A DNA stretch of 44,607 bases from Candidatus Hydrogenedentota bacterium (lineage in GTDB: Bacteria; Hydrogenedentota; Hydrogenedentia; Hydrogenedentales; SLHB01). Positions 23,947 through 32,613 of this stretch are shown here, one piece after another. The stretch lies in assembly GCA_020848835.1 (NCBI GenBank), contig JADLHJ010000099.1, positions 1 to 44,607 on the forward strand, read 5' to 3'. Made by a program: the position numbers and the translations under genes. The notes beneath the pieces are model-generated. The model was not told the origin of the DNA, made no database searches, and saw only the letters and a list, made by a program, of their open reading frames with translations. Within the stretch, counting starts at the first letter, position 1; every line of letters begins with the position of its first letter.

Positions 23947-25002
23947 GTGTTTACCACCCCCCTCCGCGCGGCGGCATTGTGCGCGCTCGCAGCATTTTCG
24001 TTTAGCTCGTGTTTCGGAATAATCGACAAGGACCGCCGCAAAATCGCAATGTTTGACGGTAAAGCGATCACGCGCGGCGATTTCAATAAAGTCCTTCGCG
24101 ACATGTCGCCGGAGACACGCCCCAACATCCGCACCAAAGGGGATGTGCGCAGCGCCTTGCAAAATTATCTGGACAAACGGGTGCGCCACAAAAACGCCGA
24201 AGACCTCGTGGCAACAGGAAGAATTTCCATTCCACGCCAAATGGCAGAGGCCGTTCTCCGGATCAACAAACCGGAGATGTTCTTCAAGATCGAGAATCCC
24301 GAAGAGTACCACATGACGGAGCAAGACCTTAAGTACATGGAGGAAGAGCGCGAAATCCGCATCGATGAAATGCTCAAAGAACTTGAAGCGGAAGAGGGCG
24401 TTTTATTTCGAATCGACCAGGCGATTAAAGAGCAAACCATTGCTGTTACAGACGACGAGTTTCAAAAAGAGTTCGAGTTGCGCAAAGCCGACCTGAAACA
24501 TCCCGAGCGGATCGCTTTCAGCGGCGTGCTGATACCGGGCGATTCACAGGAGGCGCGCGCCGCCAGTGCCGAAGCTACGCGCAAGTTGCGCGGCGGATCT
24601 CCTGTGCAAGATGTGTTAAACGAATACGCGTCTGCAAAAGCAGAACTCATCGAGGCAGAACTTGAGAAGGACCCAACGAAGGTGAAGTTTGCGCCGTTCT
24701 GGCAGCAGGCATCCGGCGCCCAAGTAAACGATGTCGTCGGGCCCATCTTCATCCAAGGATGGACGCAAGCTACGCAAGATGCAAAAGGAACCACCTCACA
24801 ACGCGAGTACCCTGCGGGGATGCTCACGATTAAGGTTACTGGCCGAACCGATGAAACTCAGCAGACCCTTGAAGAAGCAAAGCCGAGACTGCAGCGCAGC
24901 ATTCTCTACGGAAAGGTCATGGACCAACTGCGCACGGAAAACGGCGTGCAGATCTTTGAAGACAATCTCGACGATCCAGGGATGTTCGACCAGCGGCAGT
25001 AG
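23947..25002 (+). CDS. SurA/PrsA-like lipoprotein (parvulin-type fold, divergent)
   Basis: 351 residues. GTG 23947 follows AGGAG by six bases and opens a signal peptide ending FSFSSC (lipobox Cys). The SurA-type N-domain is suggested by IAMFDGKAITRGDFNKVL and the helical segment RSALQNYLDKRVRHKNAEDL. Between residues ~190 and 290 the order IAFSGVLIP, a helical segment with GGSPVQDVLNEYA, then FAPFWQQASG and VVGPIFIQGWTQ mimics the parvulin (PpiC) fold, but the usual active-site residues are not obvious. A final helix (TLEEAKPRLQRSILYGKVMDQLR) swaps back as in SurA. So a periplasmic chaperone with or without prolyl isomerase activity. It ends 18 bases from the convergent peroxiredoxin gene with no clear terminator between. 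Confidence 0.75.
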   Translation: MFTTPLRAAALCALAAFSFSSCFGIIDKDRRKIAMFDGKAITRGDFNKVLRDMSPETRPNIRTKGDVRSALQNYLDKRVRHKNAEDLVATGRISIPRQMAEAVLRINKPEMFFKIENPEEYHMTEQDLKYMEEEREIRIDEMLKELEAEEGVLFRIDQAIKEQTIAVTDDEFQKEFELRKADLKHPERIAFSGVLIPGDSQEARAASAEATRKLRGGSPVQDVLNEYASAKAELIEAELEKDPTKVKFAPFWQQASGAQVNDVVGPIFIQGWTQATQDAKGTTSQREYPAGMLTIKVTGRTDETQQTLEEAKPRLQRSILYGKVMDQLRTENGVQIFEDNLDDPGMFDQRQ

Positions 25003-25020
25003 TCTCTCTGTAAGAGCGGC

Positions 25021-25590
25021 TTACTGCTTCTTTTCTTCCGCGCCACCCTCGAGCTTCTTGATCTGTTCGTAGAGCACGTCCTTATCTTCGGCGACCTTAT
25101 AATCCATGTCGATATACTGAATCTTGCCGTCTTTATCGACTACGAAAACCGACCGCTGCGCGAATTTGTTACCGCTGAAATCTTTCAGCGGCACGCCATA
25201 ACCATCGATAATCCTGTGCTGAGGATCGCCGACGAGCGAGAAGGGCAGCTTAAATTTCTCCTGAAATTTTTCGCTGTCGATTTGCTGATCAACACTAACC
25301 GCGATTACCTCGGTGTTTGCGCTCTGAAGCTTTTGTATATCATCGCGATAGCCGCAGAGCTGTTTGGTGCAGCCTGGAGTGTCGGCTTTCGGATAGAAAG
25401 CAATCAGCGCGTTCTTCTTGCCTTTCAAATCCGAAAGCTTGGCGGGCGCGCCTTCCACAGCTTTTTGCTGCGGGATGTCAAAATCCGGCGCGGCGTCACC
25501 TACTTTTAGTTTGGCGTTGTCCTGCGCGATACCAACAAAAGGCACGGTAATCATCACGACCACGAAGGCAATCAATACTCGCGTAAACAT
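25021..25590 (-). CDS. Exported peroxiredoxin, Bcp/PrxQ type
   Basis: 189 residues. The Prx fold starts KVGDAAPDFDIPQQ; the peroxidatic Cys is in TPGCT and the resolving Cys five residues later in CTKQLCGYRD, the atypical 2-Cys PrxQ arrangement. It reduces H2O2 and alkyl hydroperoxides, recycled by thioredoxin. Unusually for PrxQ, a hydrophobic signal peptide (TRVLIAFVVVMITVPFVGIAQ) precedes the domain, placing the enzyme outside the cytoplasm; the thioredoxin lipoprotein at 23.3 kb on the other strand could be its reductant (inference). ATG 25590 has GGAG seven bases upstream; a TTG six bases earlier is the alternative. The Lys/Glu-rich C-terminus reads EEKKQ. Confidence 0.93.
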   Translation of the reverse strand: MFTRVLIAFVVVMITVPFVGIAQDNAKLKVGDAAPDFDIPQQKAVEGAPAKLSDLKGKKNALIAFYPKADTPGCTKQLCGYRDDIQKLQSANTEVIAVSVDQQIDSEKFQEKFKLPFSLVGDPQHRIIDGYGVPLKDFSGNKFAQRSVFVVDKDGKIQYIDMDYKVAEDKDVLYEQIKKLEGGAEEKKQ

Positions 25591-25619
25591 GCTCAATCTC
25601 CTTGCAGATCCAGACGAAG

Positions 25620-25628
25620 ATCATAGCA
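25620..25628 (-). promoter_or_regulatory. Extended -10 element for the peroxiredoxin gene
   Basis: Minus strand TGC then TATGAT (25620-25625), 30 bases before ATG 25590. The -35 is weak. Confidence 0.45.
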
Positions 25629-25660
25629 CATGCATTCAGCGCCATGCCGCGCTGCGTAAC

Positions 25661-27259
25661 CTATTGTTGTGGCGGGAGATAGCGACCCCTTGAAATAATG
25701 TCGGAAGGGTCCAGCGCACGCTTGATCTGCGCTGCGACATCCCAAAACACATCGCCGTCCTGGAATATCATTGGCATCGTGCTGAGCCCGGCCCGATATG
25801 GAATATAGCCTTCTTTGATGAGTGCCTTCACCAGCTCGTGGTGACATGCCTCGGCTTGGCGCGTTTCCGTCACATCGCGCTTATCAAAATAAACGTTTAA
25901 TACGGCAACCATCGACCGTTCCGTAATCATCGTGAAAGTGGTCATCGGCTCGAAGCCATGCGCCGCGAAAAGTGGTTCTACGATTTGCATTACGCGGCGC
26001 GCATCTTCGCCGCGCATGGGTAACACAGGAGAAACCCACATGACGCCGGCGCCCGCCTCAATCGGATCATTCACGTCCTGCGGTGGTTCGTGACGCAATC
26101 GCCAATACGTCCCGCGAATGGGTTGCTCGGCGGGAATTCCCATCGCCGCGGCGAGTACCGGCTTCGCCGACGTGATGAAACTTGCGGTACCACGCGCAAT
26201 CCCAAACTTACTTAAAAGCCCGAACGCCTGGGCCGCGAAGTCCAGTTGCTTGTCGCTCACAAAACGCAGGTTTCCAAGCCCGCGCAACGCTTCGCGAACG
26301 GCCCGTCGCGACGCGCGTACGTGCGCCTTCGTGCCCGTCACTGCTCCTGCAACGTTCCAGGCGCCCAGTCCGTAGCGGTCGCGCAACTGTTTGCGCACTT
26401 CCTGCGGCAGTGGCGTGGCTCCGTTGGTCATATCAAAGGGATATCGCCCGCGGCTTGAAAAAATGCGGTAGTCGTTGCCGATGTGCACCGCGGACTGAAC
26501 AACACCAGACATGCGTAGCGGCCTTAGCCGATCGATGAAAGATACAATGTCTGCATCGTTGGAAAGTCTTACAAAAAAGAAGTTAAAGGCTTCCGGTGCG
26601 GGAGACAACCACAACCCTATTTTTGTCACAATACCGAAGTTTGATTGACAAAACAGTCCATCCAAGGAAGGGCCTATTCCGTAGCTGTAGACGCGGCCAG
26701 CCTTCGCATTGGGGTAATGCCCAAAGCCGGTGTTCAGCACGCGGCCATCCGCAAGAACAATCTCCATCCCGCACGTCGTACTCACATGATCGCCGTAGCG
26801 TGTGTGGCCAAAACCACGATCGAGCGTATTGCCAACAAGGCTCGCTTCAGGCCCCGCGCCGGTACAGTCCATCCACAAGCCCGTGCGATTGTCTTTTAAG
26901 TATGTGTTAAGTTGCCCCTGCGTCACGCCCGGCTCGATGACCGTGTAGGCGAGTTCCGTGTTCACGTCGAGGATGCGGTTCATTCGCCCTAGATCGACGA
27001 TTGCCGCGCCGTTTGCCGGCGCGCAGGCATCGCCATAGCCCCAGTTGCGTCCGCGCGAAATGGGATACACGACAGTGCGATGTTCGGATGCGATGCGAAC
27101 TATCGCTTGCACTTCTTCGGTCGTAGATGGAAATAGAATACAGCAAGGACGCGTCGCGGAGGGCTGCGTCGTACGTGCGTAACGGTCAAGCGTTGCGGCG
27201 CAGTCATCTACTTTGTCTGCCCCCAATGCCGCACGCCATGCTTCAACTACGCTGCTCAC
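25661..27259 (-). CDS. VAO/PCMH-type flavoprotein (4-cresol dehydrogenase-like)
   Basis: 532 residues. The FAD-binding PCMH domain fills residues ~40-230: PSTTEEVQAIVRIA, PISRGRNWGYG (the SRGxNxGYG pattern of 4-cresol dehydrogenase and vanillyl-alcohol oxidase), EPGVTQGQLNTYL and LVGNTLDRGFGHTRYGDH. The C-terminal substrate domain ends ALDPSDIISRGRY, matching the LDPxxILAPGRY signature of that group. The family oxidises 4-alkylphenols; here the substrate is unknown and no cytochrome subunit gene is adjacent. Start GTG 27259 overlaps the TGA of the CbiX gene (GTGA), suggesting coupled translation; the longer open frame upstream overlaps CbiX entirely and is rejected. No signal peptide is visible with this start. 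Confidence 0.9.
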   Translation of the reverse strand: MSSVVEAWRAALGADKVDDCAATLDRYARTTQPSATRPCCILFPSTTEEVQAIVRIASEHRTVVYPISRGRNWGYGDACAPANGAAIVDLGRMNRILDVNTELAYTVIEPGVTQGQLNTYLKDNRTGLWMDCTGAGPEASLVGNTLDRGFGHTRYGDHVSTTCGMEIVLADGRVLNTGFGHYPNAKAGRVYSYGIGPSLDGLFCQSNFGIVTKIGLWLSPAPEAFNFFFVRLSNDADIVSFIDRLRPLRMSGVVQSAVHIGNDYRIFSSRGRYPFDMTNGATPLPQEVRKQLRDRYGLGAWNVAGAVTGTKAHVRASRRAVREALRGLGNLRFVSDKQLDFAAQAFGLLSKFGIARGTASFITSAKPVLAAAMGIPAEQPIRGTYWRLRHEPPQDVNDPIEAGAGVMWVSPVLPMRGEDARRVMQIVEPLFAAHGFEPMTTFTMITERSMVAVLNVYFDKRDVTETRQAEACHHELVKALIKEGYIPYRAGLSTMPMIFQDGDVFWDVAAQIKRALDPSDIISRGRYLPPQQ

Positions 27260-27654
27260 CTTTGCGAAGGCTCCGGCTTCGTTACTGCTGCGATGCGTTC
27301 TGTCACTACTTCGATCAGGCGTGCGTCTATCCCCAGCGGATCGGTTACCGCGAAGGAAACACCTGGGAATCGTTCCGCCGCCGCCGCTGCCAAACACGGG
27401 ATATCAATCGTACTGTGGCGGCCCGGCGCGAGAAAGTACGGATGTACAACAATGTGTTCCGCGCCTTGGCGAATACACGTGGAAAATGCTTGCGCAACCG
27501 TTGGTTCCGCCAACTCCATATGCGCATGCTCAACGATGCCGCCTAGGTGCTCGCGTACGATCCGCGCCACCTCGATGAGCATATTGTTCGCTTCCACATG
27601 CTTCGAGCCGTGGTCTACGAGTATAATCCCGATCTTTTCCTGATCAAGTTCCAT
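27256..27654 (-). CDS. cbiX: Sirohydrochlorin chelatase-like protein CbiX (short form)
   Basis: 132 residues, a single chelatase domain as in archaeal CbiX-S and SirB halves. The N-terminal strand and metal-binding His are in IILVDHGSKHVEANN; the second His pair lies in HIVVHPYFLAPGRHST; PEPTVAQAF is replaced by AEPTVAQAF. The protein would insert Co or Fe into sirohydrochlorin for cobalamin or siroheme synthesis, acting as a dimer. No other tetrapyrrole gene is in the window. It is the first gene of a two-gene unit with the VAO flavoprotein, overlapping by four bases. Its ATG 27654 has no strong ribosome site. The 117-base divergent spacer with the hydrolase gene contains short TAATCG repeats. 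Confidence 0.9.
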   Translation of the reverse strand: MELDQEKIGIILVDHGSKHVEANNMLIEVARIVREHLGGIVEHAHMELAEPTVAQAFSTCIRQGAEHIVVHPYFLAPGRHSTIDIPCLAAAAAERFPGVSFAVTDPLGIDARLIEVVTERIAAVTKPEPSQR

Positions 27655-27771
27655 GCGATAACTACAGTGTTGTATTCTTCGTGCTCGCTTACCCTCCGCA
27701 ACGCGAAGGGAGTGTTCGTAATCGTAATCGTAATGGCGATTCGTAATCTAATCGTATGGAGTGGTCTATTT

Positions 27772-28704
27772 ATGCCCACGCAGCGTCTATTAAGAGTTGG
27801 TCACTTGTCCATCCTCGGTTTGTGCTCTCTAGTCGCATGGGCACAACCCGCTTCTCCTTATCCCCGTATCAGCGAAGAAGCCTACAAAGCGCGGCTCCCA
27901 TTTTTCGACTACAACAAAGAAATTCCGCTCGAAGCGCGTATCGTGCGCGATTGGGACGGCGAAGACACGCTACGCCAGAAGATTGTCTTCCGTGGTGCGC
28001 AAGGTTTTCTTGTACCGGGTTATATTGAGTTGCCAAAGAACGCGCCCAAGCCCTGCGCATTGGTGTTACTGATTCATGGTTGGTCCGGCGGCAAAGAAAA
28101 TTGGTGGGAAGACGACAACTATATCAGCGGCGGTGAAATGCGCAAGGCACTTCTCGAAAACGGCTACGCCGTTCTAGCCCTCGACGCACCGGCGCACGGG
28201 GAACGTAGCAACGAGATCGACTATTTGCACGTAAATACCTACAAAGATTCGAGTGCTCCCGACAAAGTAAACCTCTTCACGTTCACTGAGATAGCGGTAC
28301 AGACGGTAAAAGACTACCGTCGCGCACTTGATTATTTGGCCGTGCGGCCCGAAATAGACATGCGGCGCATCGGCGCGTTGGGCTATAGCATGGGCGGCAT
28401 GGATTCGATCTATCTTCTTGCCACCGAGCCGCGCATCAAAATGGCAGTCACCTGTGTGCCCCCGATGCGCTCGCTCGATTATGGCCCCGCCGCACCGGTG
28501 GATTACTCTTGGGGCGTCAAAGGCAAGACCATCTTAATGCTGATGGGAGAAAAGGACGGGTTCTACACGGTGCCCGAAATGAATGCGACCTACAGCGCGT
28601 ACTTTGAAAGCCCAAATTCAAAACTGATTTGGTACAACCAGGACCACAAGCTCACAAAAATCTATGTGAAAGACGCACTCGCCTGGGTGAAAGAGAAGCT
28701 CTAA
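27772..28704 (+). CDS. Secreted alpha/beta hydrolase (esterase/dienelactone hydrolase-like)
   Basis: 310 residues. I chose ATG 27772 because GGAG (27758-27761) is ten bases upstream and the product opens with a clean signal peptide (VGHLSILGLCSLVAWA, cut before QPASP); ATG 27733 is in frame but lacks a ribosome site. The fold is clear: oxyanion motif LLIHGWSGG, nucleophile elbow GYSMGG, acid Asp in MGEKDGFY and His in NQDHKL near the C-terminus. A cap-like region with WWEDDNYISGGEMRKALLENGYAVLALDAPAHGER resembles acetyl-xylan or carbohydrate esterases of the DLH type. Substrate unknown. It is divergent from cbiX and convergent with the methyltransferase gene ten bases downstream. Confidence 0.88.
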   Translation: MPTQRLLRVGHLSILGLCSLVAWAQPASPYPRISEEAYKARLPFFDYNKEIPLEARIVRDWDGEDTLRQKIVFRGAQGFLVPGYIELPKNAPKPCALVLLIHGWSGGKENWWEDDNYISGGEMRKALLENGYAVLALDAPAHGERSNEIDYLHVNTYKDSSAPDKVNLFTFTEIAVQTVKDYRRALDYLAVRPEIDMRRIGALGYSMGGMDSIYLLATEPRIKMAVTCVPPMRSLDYGPAAPVDYSWGVKGKTILMLMGEKDGFYTVPEMNATYSAYFESPNSKLIWYNQDHKLTKIYVKDALAWVKEKL

Positions 28705-28713
28705 CGACTCGCG

Positions 28714-29397
28714 TCACGCGCTTTTCTGCGCAAGAATCGCAAATTTATTTGGACAGTTGCGATAAAGAAGGGCAAGCGCGACTACGAACGGGGCTTTTGC
28801 CAACCTCTGCCACATTGGAAATACGCTACGCACAACTTGCTCGCCCTTTATGTGAATAGGATCGCAGCTACATGAAAACCCGAGTTCATCGAGTATCGAA
28901 AGCAGCGCGCGCGGATCAATCGCGGGCTCGTTGTTGTAAGGAGCGACTCGGAGTAAGGAGTTCGGCTCTTGCGTAATACGCACGAATGGGTTTCGCGCAT
29001 CGGGTTCGACAATTGCGAGCCAGCCCTCAGGCCGCAGTATGCGGTGAATTTCCTTTAGCAGTGGTTGCTGCTTTCCTTCGAGATGGTGCAGCACGTCCAC
29101 GCAATAGACTGTGTCAAAGCTCTCCGAGGCAAACGGCAACGCCTGGGTCGCATCGGCAACAATTGAAGGCACGCCACACTTGCTGGACAAACGGGCGCAA
29201 CGCGGCGACACGTCAAAGCCGAATACTTTCGCCGCATCGAAAGCGGCCGGTATTGCGCCATCGCCGCAGCCAACATCGAGTGTCCGCCCCTTGTCCACGA
29301 TTAAGGCGTTTAGTTTTTTCAACGATTCCTGCGGGTATACGTAAAGCTGTTCGCCTGCCGCCAACGTATCGAACAACACCGCCTGTGGACGCTTCAC
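28714..29397 (-). CDS. Class I SAM-dependent methyltransferase
   Basis: 227 residues. The SAM site is TLDVGCGDGA (motif I, around residue 39-48), FGFDVS (motif II), ADATQALPFASESFDTVYCVDVLHHLE (motifs III/IV), and RILRPEGWLAIVEPD (motif post-IV). It resembles ubiquinone/menaquinone-type Methyltransf_11 enzymes; the C-terminal hydrophobic stretch (FVVALALLYRNCP) may touch the membrane. ATG 29397 overlaps the upstream methyltransferase stop codon (ATGA), so the pair is translationally coupled. As part of a four-gene minus-strand cluster with a GT39-type glycosyltransferase, it probably methylates a glycan or lipid-linked sugar; this is inference. Confidence 0.88.
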   Translation of the reverse strand: MKRPQAVLFDTLAAGEQLYVYPQESLKKLNALIVDKGRTLDVGCGDGAIPAAFDAAKVFGFDVSPRCARLSSKCGVPSIVADATQALPFASESFDTVYCVDVLHHLEGKQQPLLKEIHRILRPEGWLAIVEPDARNPFVRITQEPNSLLRVAPYNNEPAIDPRALLSILDELGFSCSCDPIHIKGEQVVRSVFPMWQRLAKAPFVVALALLYRNCPNKFAILAQKSA

Positions 29398-30089
29398 GCG
29401 TCGGGCTTCCTGCCTACATACAGGATCGCATCGCCCCGGAAGCGCATGAGAAAGCGGTGGATGCCTCGCGGAAAAAGGTTTCCGGCGATGAAGAGATTAT
29501 GGTTGTACGCACAAAGTTCGAGAGTAGTCATGCCATGCGTTTCAAATAGGAATCGCATTGAATCGTGCGTGAAGGGCCGCTTGTGCGTGATGTCGTTCCA
29601 GAAACGGAACTTGTATTTCATGATGTCCGGAACAGTGATGAAAACGATCCCGCCCGGCTTGAGCACGCGGCGAATTTCCATAGCGATCTTCTCAGGGCAG
29701 CTCAAGTGTTCCAGCGTACTCGTCATTGCCAGCAGGTCGATTGAGCTTGTGGCAAGGGGGATGAGTCCGCGCTCCATGTCCGCAAGCACAAAGTCGATGC
29801 CGCACTGCTTCAGCTCTTTCGCAAAATGTGAATCGAAGTCCAGTGCGATGCGCTGCTTAACGGCCGGCGACCTATAACTGAGAAACCATCCATTCCACGC
29901 GCCGCAGTCCATCACGCGGAGTCCGGTCCGGCCACTGAAATACTCGTCGAGCACCCACTTCAATGACCAAATCTTGTGGCTGTTCTGGCCGAGCTGCGCG
30001 GCTTTCTTCGATAGCACGCCGATAAACATGCGCTGAAACGCGCTCGTCTTTTCGAGGCAACATCGTTCGTAGTTTTGAGCGTAATCCAT
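29394..30089 (-). CDS. Class I SAM-dependent methyltransferase
   Basis: 231 residues. Motif I reads VMDCGAWNGWF (diverged from GxGxG), followed by IALDFD, ADMERGLIPLATSSIDLLAMTSTLEHLSCPE and RVLKPGGIVFITVPD, the Methyltransf_11 pattern. The N-terminal YAQNYERCCLEKTSAFQRMFIGVLSKK is helical, and the KYKFRFWNDITHKRPFTHDS segment with its His cluster resembles methyltransferases of surface polysaccharide loci. Start ATG 30089 is preceded by AAGAGAAA. It overlaps the next methyltransferase by four bases and follows the GT39-like gene by 63 bases. Methyl acceptor unknown. Confidence 0.88.
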   Translation of the reverse strand: MDYAQNYERCCLEKTSAFQRMFIGVLSKKAAQLGQNSHKIWSLKWVLDEYFSGRTGLRVMDCGAWNGWFLSYRSPAVKQRIALDFDSHFAKELKQCGIDFVLADMERGLIPLATSSIDLLAMTSTLEHLSCPEKIAMEIRRVLKPGGIVFITVPDIMKYKFRFWNDITHKRPFTHDSMRFLFETHGMTTLELCAYNHNLFIAGNLFPRGIHRFLMRFRGDAILYVGRKPDA

Positions 30090-30152
30090 ATTTCTCTTAA
30101 CTAAAGGCCGATAAATCGTGCGGGACGGTTTGGGCGTGCTCGCAATTGATTT

Positions 30153-31712
30153 TCAATTTACGCCCCAAGCATACAACGTTATATCGCTATTTGACGCTTC
30201 ATCAATACGTCGCATGTTTGCTTCTACCCACGCCACGTCTTCCGCAAACATCGGCCACATGTTAAACCGCCGATGCTCTGCAATGAAATAGCCTCTCGGA
30301 TGGGACGCGACAAACGCCTTCAATTCATCCAAGGTGCGCATGCCGTACATGCCCGACTCGATGTACTCCCAGACAATGATACGGCTCGGATACCAATTGT
30401 CCACATGCCCTACGTAATGATACGCGGTGATAAACGTTGTACAAAGAACGGCCGCATCTCCGCGATGTTGCTTTACGTAAGCACAGGGCGGCTTCCATTG
30501 CGGATGATGCACGGCCAAAGTGGTATCGCTGCCGGATGCGACCTCTATGCAGTCCTTCACCAGTCTGACTTGCGAAAGCGCCAGACGCGCGCCAAAGACC
30601 AAAATCAGTCCGGCGATGGCCATGCGCCACGCGGCGTTTCGCGAATCCCGGACGAATGTCGCAAGAAAGCAAATTCCATACGCACATGCCGCCACGTAGA
30701 AAGGATAGGCAAAAAACAGAAATCGATATCGCCTATTGCTTGGAATCCCATAGTTCAACAGGATTAAAGGAACGATGAACGCTAGTAAAATAAGTAGACC
30801 TTGTCTCCTGCCTCGCGCTAGGAATAATCCAAATCCAAGGCACGCGACAGTAAAGAAACCCGAACTCAAGTTGTTTGTATAAAAACGAATGTAATACAGC
30901 GAATCGCTCTGATCGTGGTCAACCAGTGCGCCTTCTTGCGGCAGGCCTTCACGAAGCGATTCTTTGAACATTGCATCGTGCTCGGCCTTCGGCAATGAAA
31001 CGTAGTAGCCCGCAATCGTTCCTGCGCCAAGTATTCCGCAGATGACAATGAGCGCTGACCATCTCGAGCAAAACCTGCGCACACCCAACCAGCGGCATGC
31101 GGCATACGCGCCGATGGGGCCGAGAAAAAAAATGGTTTGCGGTCCCGCAAGTAAGCCAATCAAGTAAGCGGCTACAATCGAAATAGCCCACCCATAAACC
31201 CGCTTTCCTTTTGCTTTCCCCAAACGCCATACGGCGAGTATCGCCAGCAGGTATACGGTCTGGTGCAGCATGTAAAAGCGTGCCTGCCTTGCCCATGCGA
31301 GCTGCCAGGGCGACCACGCCATGAGCAGCGCTGTTAACGCCGCTGCGGGCCCGCCAACCAGGGGTCGTAAGATTCGGTACGTTATGAAGATATTGATCGC
31401 GGAGACGAGTGCCGATATTGAGCGGACGGCGGCCTCGCCATCGCCAAAAAGTGCGACCACCCCTGCAAGCATATAGTTGTACAAGGTACCGTTCGTAAAC
31501 ACGCGCCCGCTCAACAGCAGCGGATATCCCGTGCGAATAATTTCCTTGCCGACGTAAACGTGAATCAATTCGTCGTGCCAGAGTGCGGGCTTGCCCAAAT
31601 TCGCAAACGCCAGCACGAGCGCCGAGACGATCGCGGTAGCGACCGCGGCCCGCTCCGCGATCATCGCAGCCCGCGGCTGGTTTGCGTACCCTTCGAGCGC
31701 GGGGCTACTCAC
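30153..31712 (-). CDS. GT39/ArnT-like membrane glycosyltransferase (PMT family)
   Basis: 519 residues, ten or more hydrophobic segments. The N-terminal loop has LWHDELIH, the Asp-Glu pair characteristic of PMT/ArnT-type GT-C enzymes that use polyprenyl-phosphate sugars, followed by NYMLAGVVALFGDGEAAVRSISALVSAINIFITYRI. The soluble C-terminal part (~130 residues, from CIEVASGSDTT) is periplasmic. Such enzymes glycosylate lipid A, proteins or cell-surface polymers outside the inner membrane. The start is GTG 31712, overlapping the upstream methyltransferase stop codon by eight bases, so it belongs to that operon. Acceptor unknown. Confidence 0.88.
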   Translation of the reverse strand: MSSPALEGYANQPRAAMIAERAAVATAIVSALVLAFANLGKPALWHDELIHVYVGKEIIRTGYPLLLSGRVFTNGTLYNYMLAGVVALFGDGEAAVRSISALVSAINIFITYRILRPLVGGPAAALTALLMAWSPWQLAWARQARFYMLHQTVYLLAILAVWRLGKAKGKRVYGWAISIVAAYLIGLLAGPQTIFFLGPIGAYAACRWLGVRRFCSRWSALIVICGILGAGTIAGYYVSLPKAEHDAMFKESLREGLPQEGALVDHDQSDSLYYIRFYTNNLSSGFFTVACLGFGLFLARGRRQGLLILLAFIVPLILLNYGIPSNRRYRFLFFAYPFYVAACAYGICFLATFVRDSRNAAWRMAIAGLILVFGARLALSQVRLVKDCIEVASGSDTTLAVHHPQWKPPCAYVKQHRGDAAVLCTTFITAYHYVGHVDNWYPSRIIVWEYIESGMYGMRTLDELKAFVASHPRGYFIAEHRRFNMWPMFAEDVAWVEANMRRIDEASNSDITLYAWGVN

Positions 31713-32502
31713 CTTTCACGATCTCGACTGTGATCATGGAGCCTTTCATTGAGGCAAAGATGGCATCTTCAATTTTCGCCAGCACCATCAGCGGCAGCGT
31801 GAGCACTTCCTTCAGCGCAAACAAGGCCCACGACGGCGCACCTTCTTCTCCCGGCACCGCAGGATTTCCGGACATGCCCATCGCGCGAGCAAGCACGAAC
31901 TGCGCATCGGAAACATTACTCTCGATGACGCGGCCCTGAAAGGAGATACGATCAATCGTTGCTTTCACCGGAAGCATCGCGGCAATTTCTTCTGAACTGT
32001 AGCCGATGACCTTGTGATCCTCTGGGTCGAGATTTGTACCAAACCATTTCCCGACGCGCATTGCATGTGACTGCGATGGGCACGATACACGCAACACCCC
32101 ACCAATCCGCAGCACACGCAAGCACTCTCGCAACAATATCTCCGGAGAATCCAAGTGTTCGATAATATGCGAGGCAATGACAACATCAAACGAACCGTCG
32201 CGAAAAGGCAGATTGGTAGAGTCGGCTGAAAGGCAGTTTGCTTGAGCGGCAGGAGTTGTCGCCTGCGCGACGTATTGGAACTCGCTCAACGCGCGGGGAG
32301 ACAAATCGCACGCGGTTACGCGAAAGCCCATCCACGATCCAAGCAATACATTGGCGCCGCCGCCGGTTCCCGCATCGAGCACATTGACGAAACCACGCCC
32401 GCGCATCCGCGCATAGAATTGGCATACCGTGCCGATGCCCATGCGCGCGCCAAAATGCCAAAACGGCATGTAACCGCGCGGCACACGATACGCCTCAAAC
32501 AT
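31705..32502 (-). CDS. SAM-dependent methyltransferase, first gene of glycan-like cluster
   Basis: 265 residues from ATG 32502. Motif I is VLDAGTGGGANVL, then VTACDLS, SADSTNLPFRDGSFDVVIASHIIEHLDSPE and RVLRIGGVLRVSCPS (Methyltransf_11/ubiE-like). A hydrophobic C-terminal stretch (LFALKEVLTLPLMVLAKIEDAIFA) could be a membrane anchor. The open frame runs back to GTG 32673, but that extension has noncoding character, overlaps the NfeD promoter, and a good promoter lies downstream of it at 32549-32577; GGGG nine bases before ATG 32502 supports the shorter start. The stop codon overlaps the glycosyltransferase start. The cluster likely decorates an envelope glycan. Confidence 0.85.
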   Translation of the reverse strand: MFEAYRVPRGYMPFWHFGARMGIGTVCQFYARMRGRGFVNVLDAGTGGGANVLLGSWMGFRVTACDLSPRALSEFQYVAQATTPAAQANCLSADSTNLPFRDGSFDVVIASHIIEHLDSPEILLRECLRVLRIGGVLRVSCPSQSHAMRVGKWFGTNLDPEDHKVIGYSSEEIAAMLPVKATIDRISFQGRVIESNVSDAQFVLARAMGMSGNPAVPGEEGAPSWALFALKEVLTLPLMVLAKIEDAIFASMKGSMITVEIVKGE

Positions 32503-32548
32503 GTCGCCCCACGCTTTGCGCCCCCAATTGCCTGTGTCCGATTGCCAC

Positions 32549-32577
32549 AGTATAGCCGTGTCGAAGTGCGAACTGAA
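32549..32577 (-). promoter_or_regulatory. Promoter of the methyltransferase-glycosyltransferase operon
   Basis: Minus strand TTCAGT (32572-32577), 17-base spacer, TATACT (32549-32554). Start predicted near 32542, 40 bases before ATG 32502. Confidence 0.5.
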
Positions 32578-32613
32578 CCGGCTGCAAGCACTTGCGCGCC
32601 CCGCACGCCTGAG

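Noticed and set aside
27260..27397. Longer start for the VAO flavoprotein
   Set aside because: The extension lies fully within cbiX in another frame and is Arg/Ser/Gly-rich without domain similarity.
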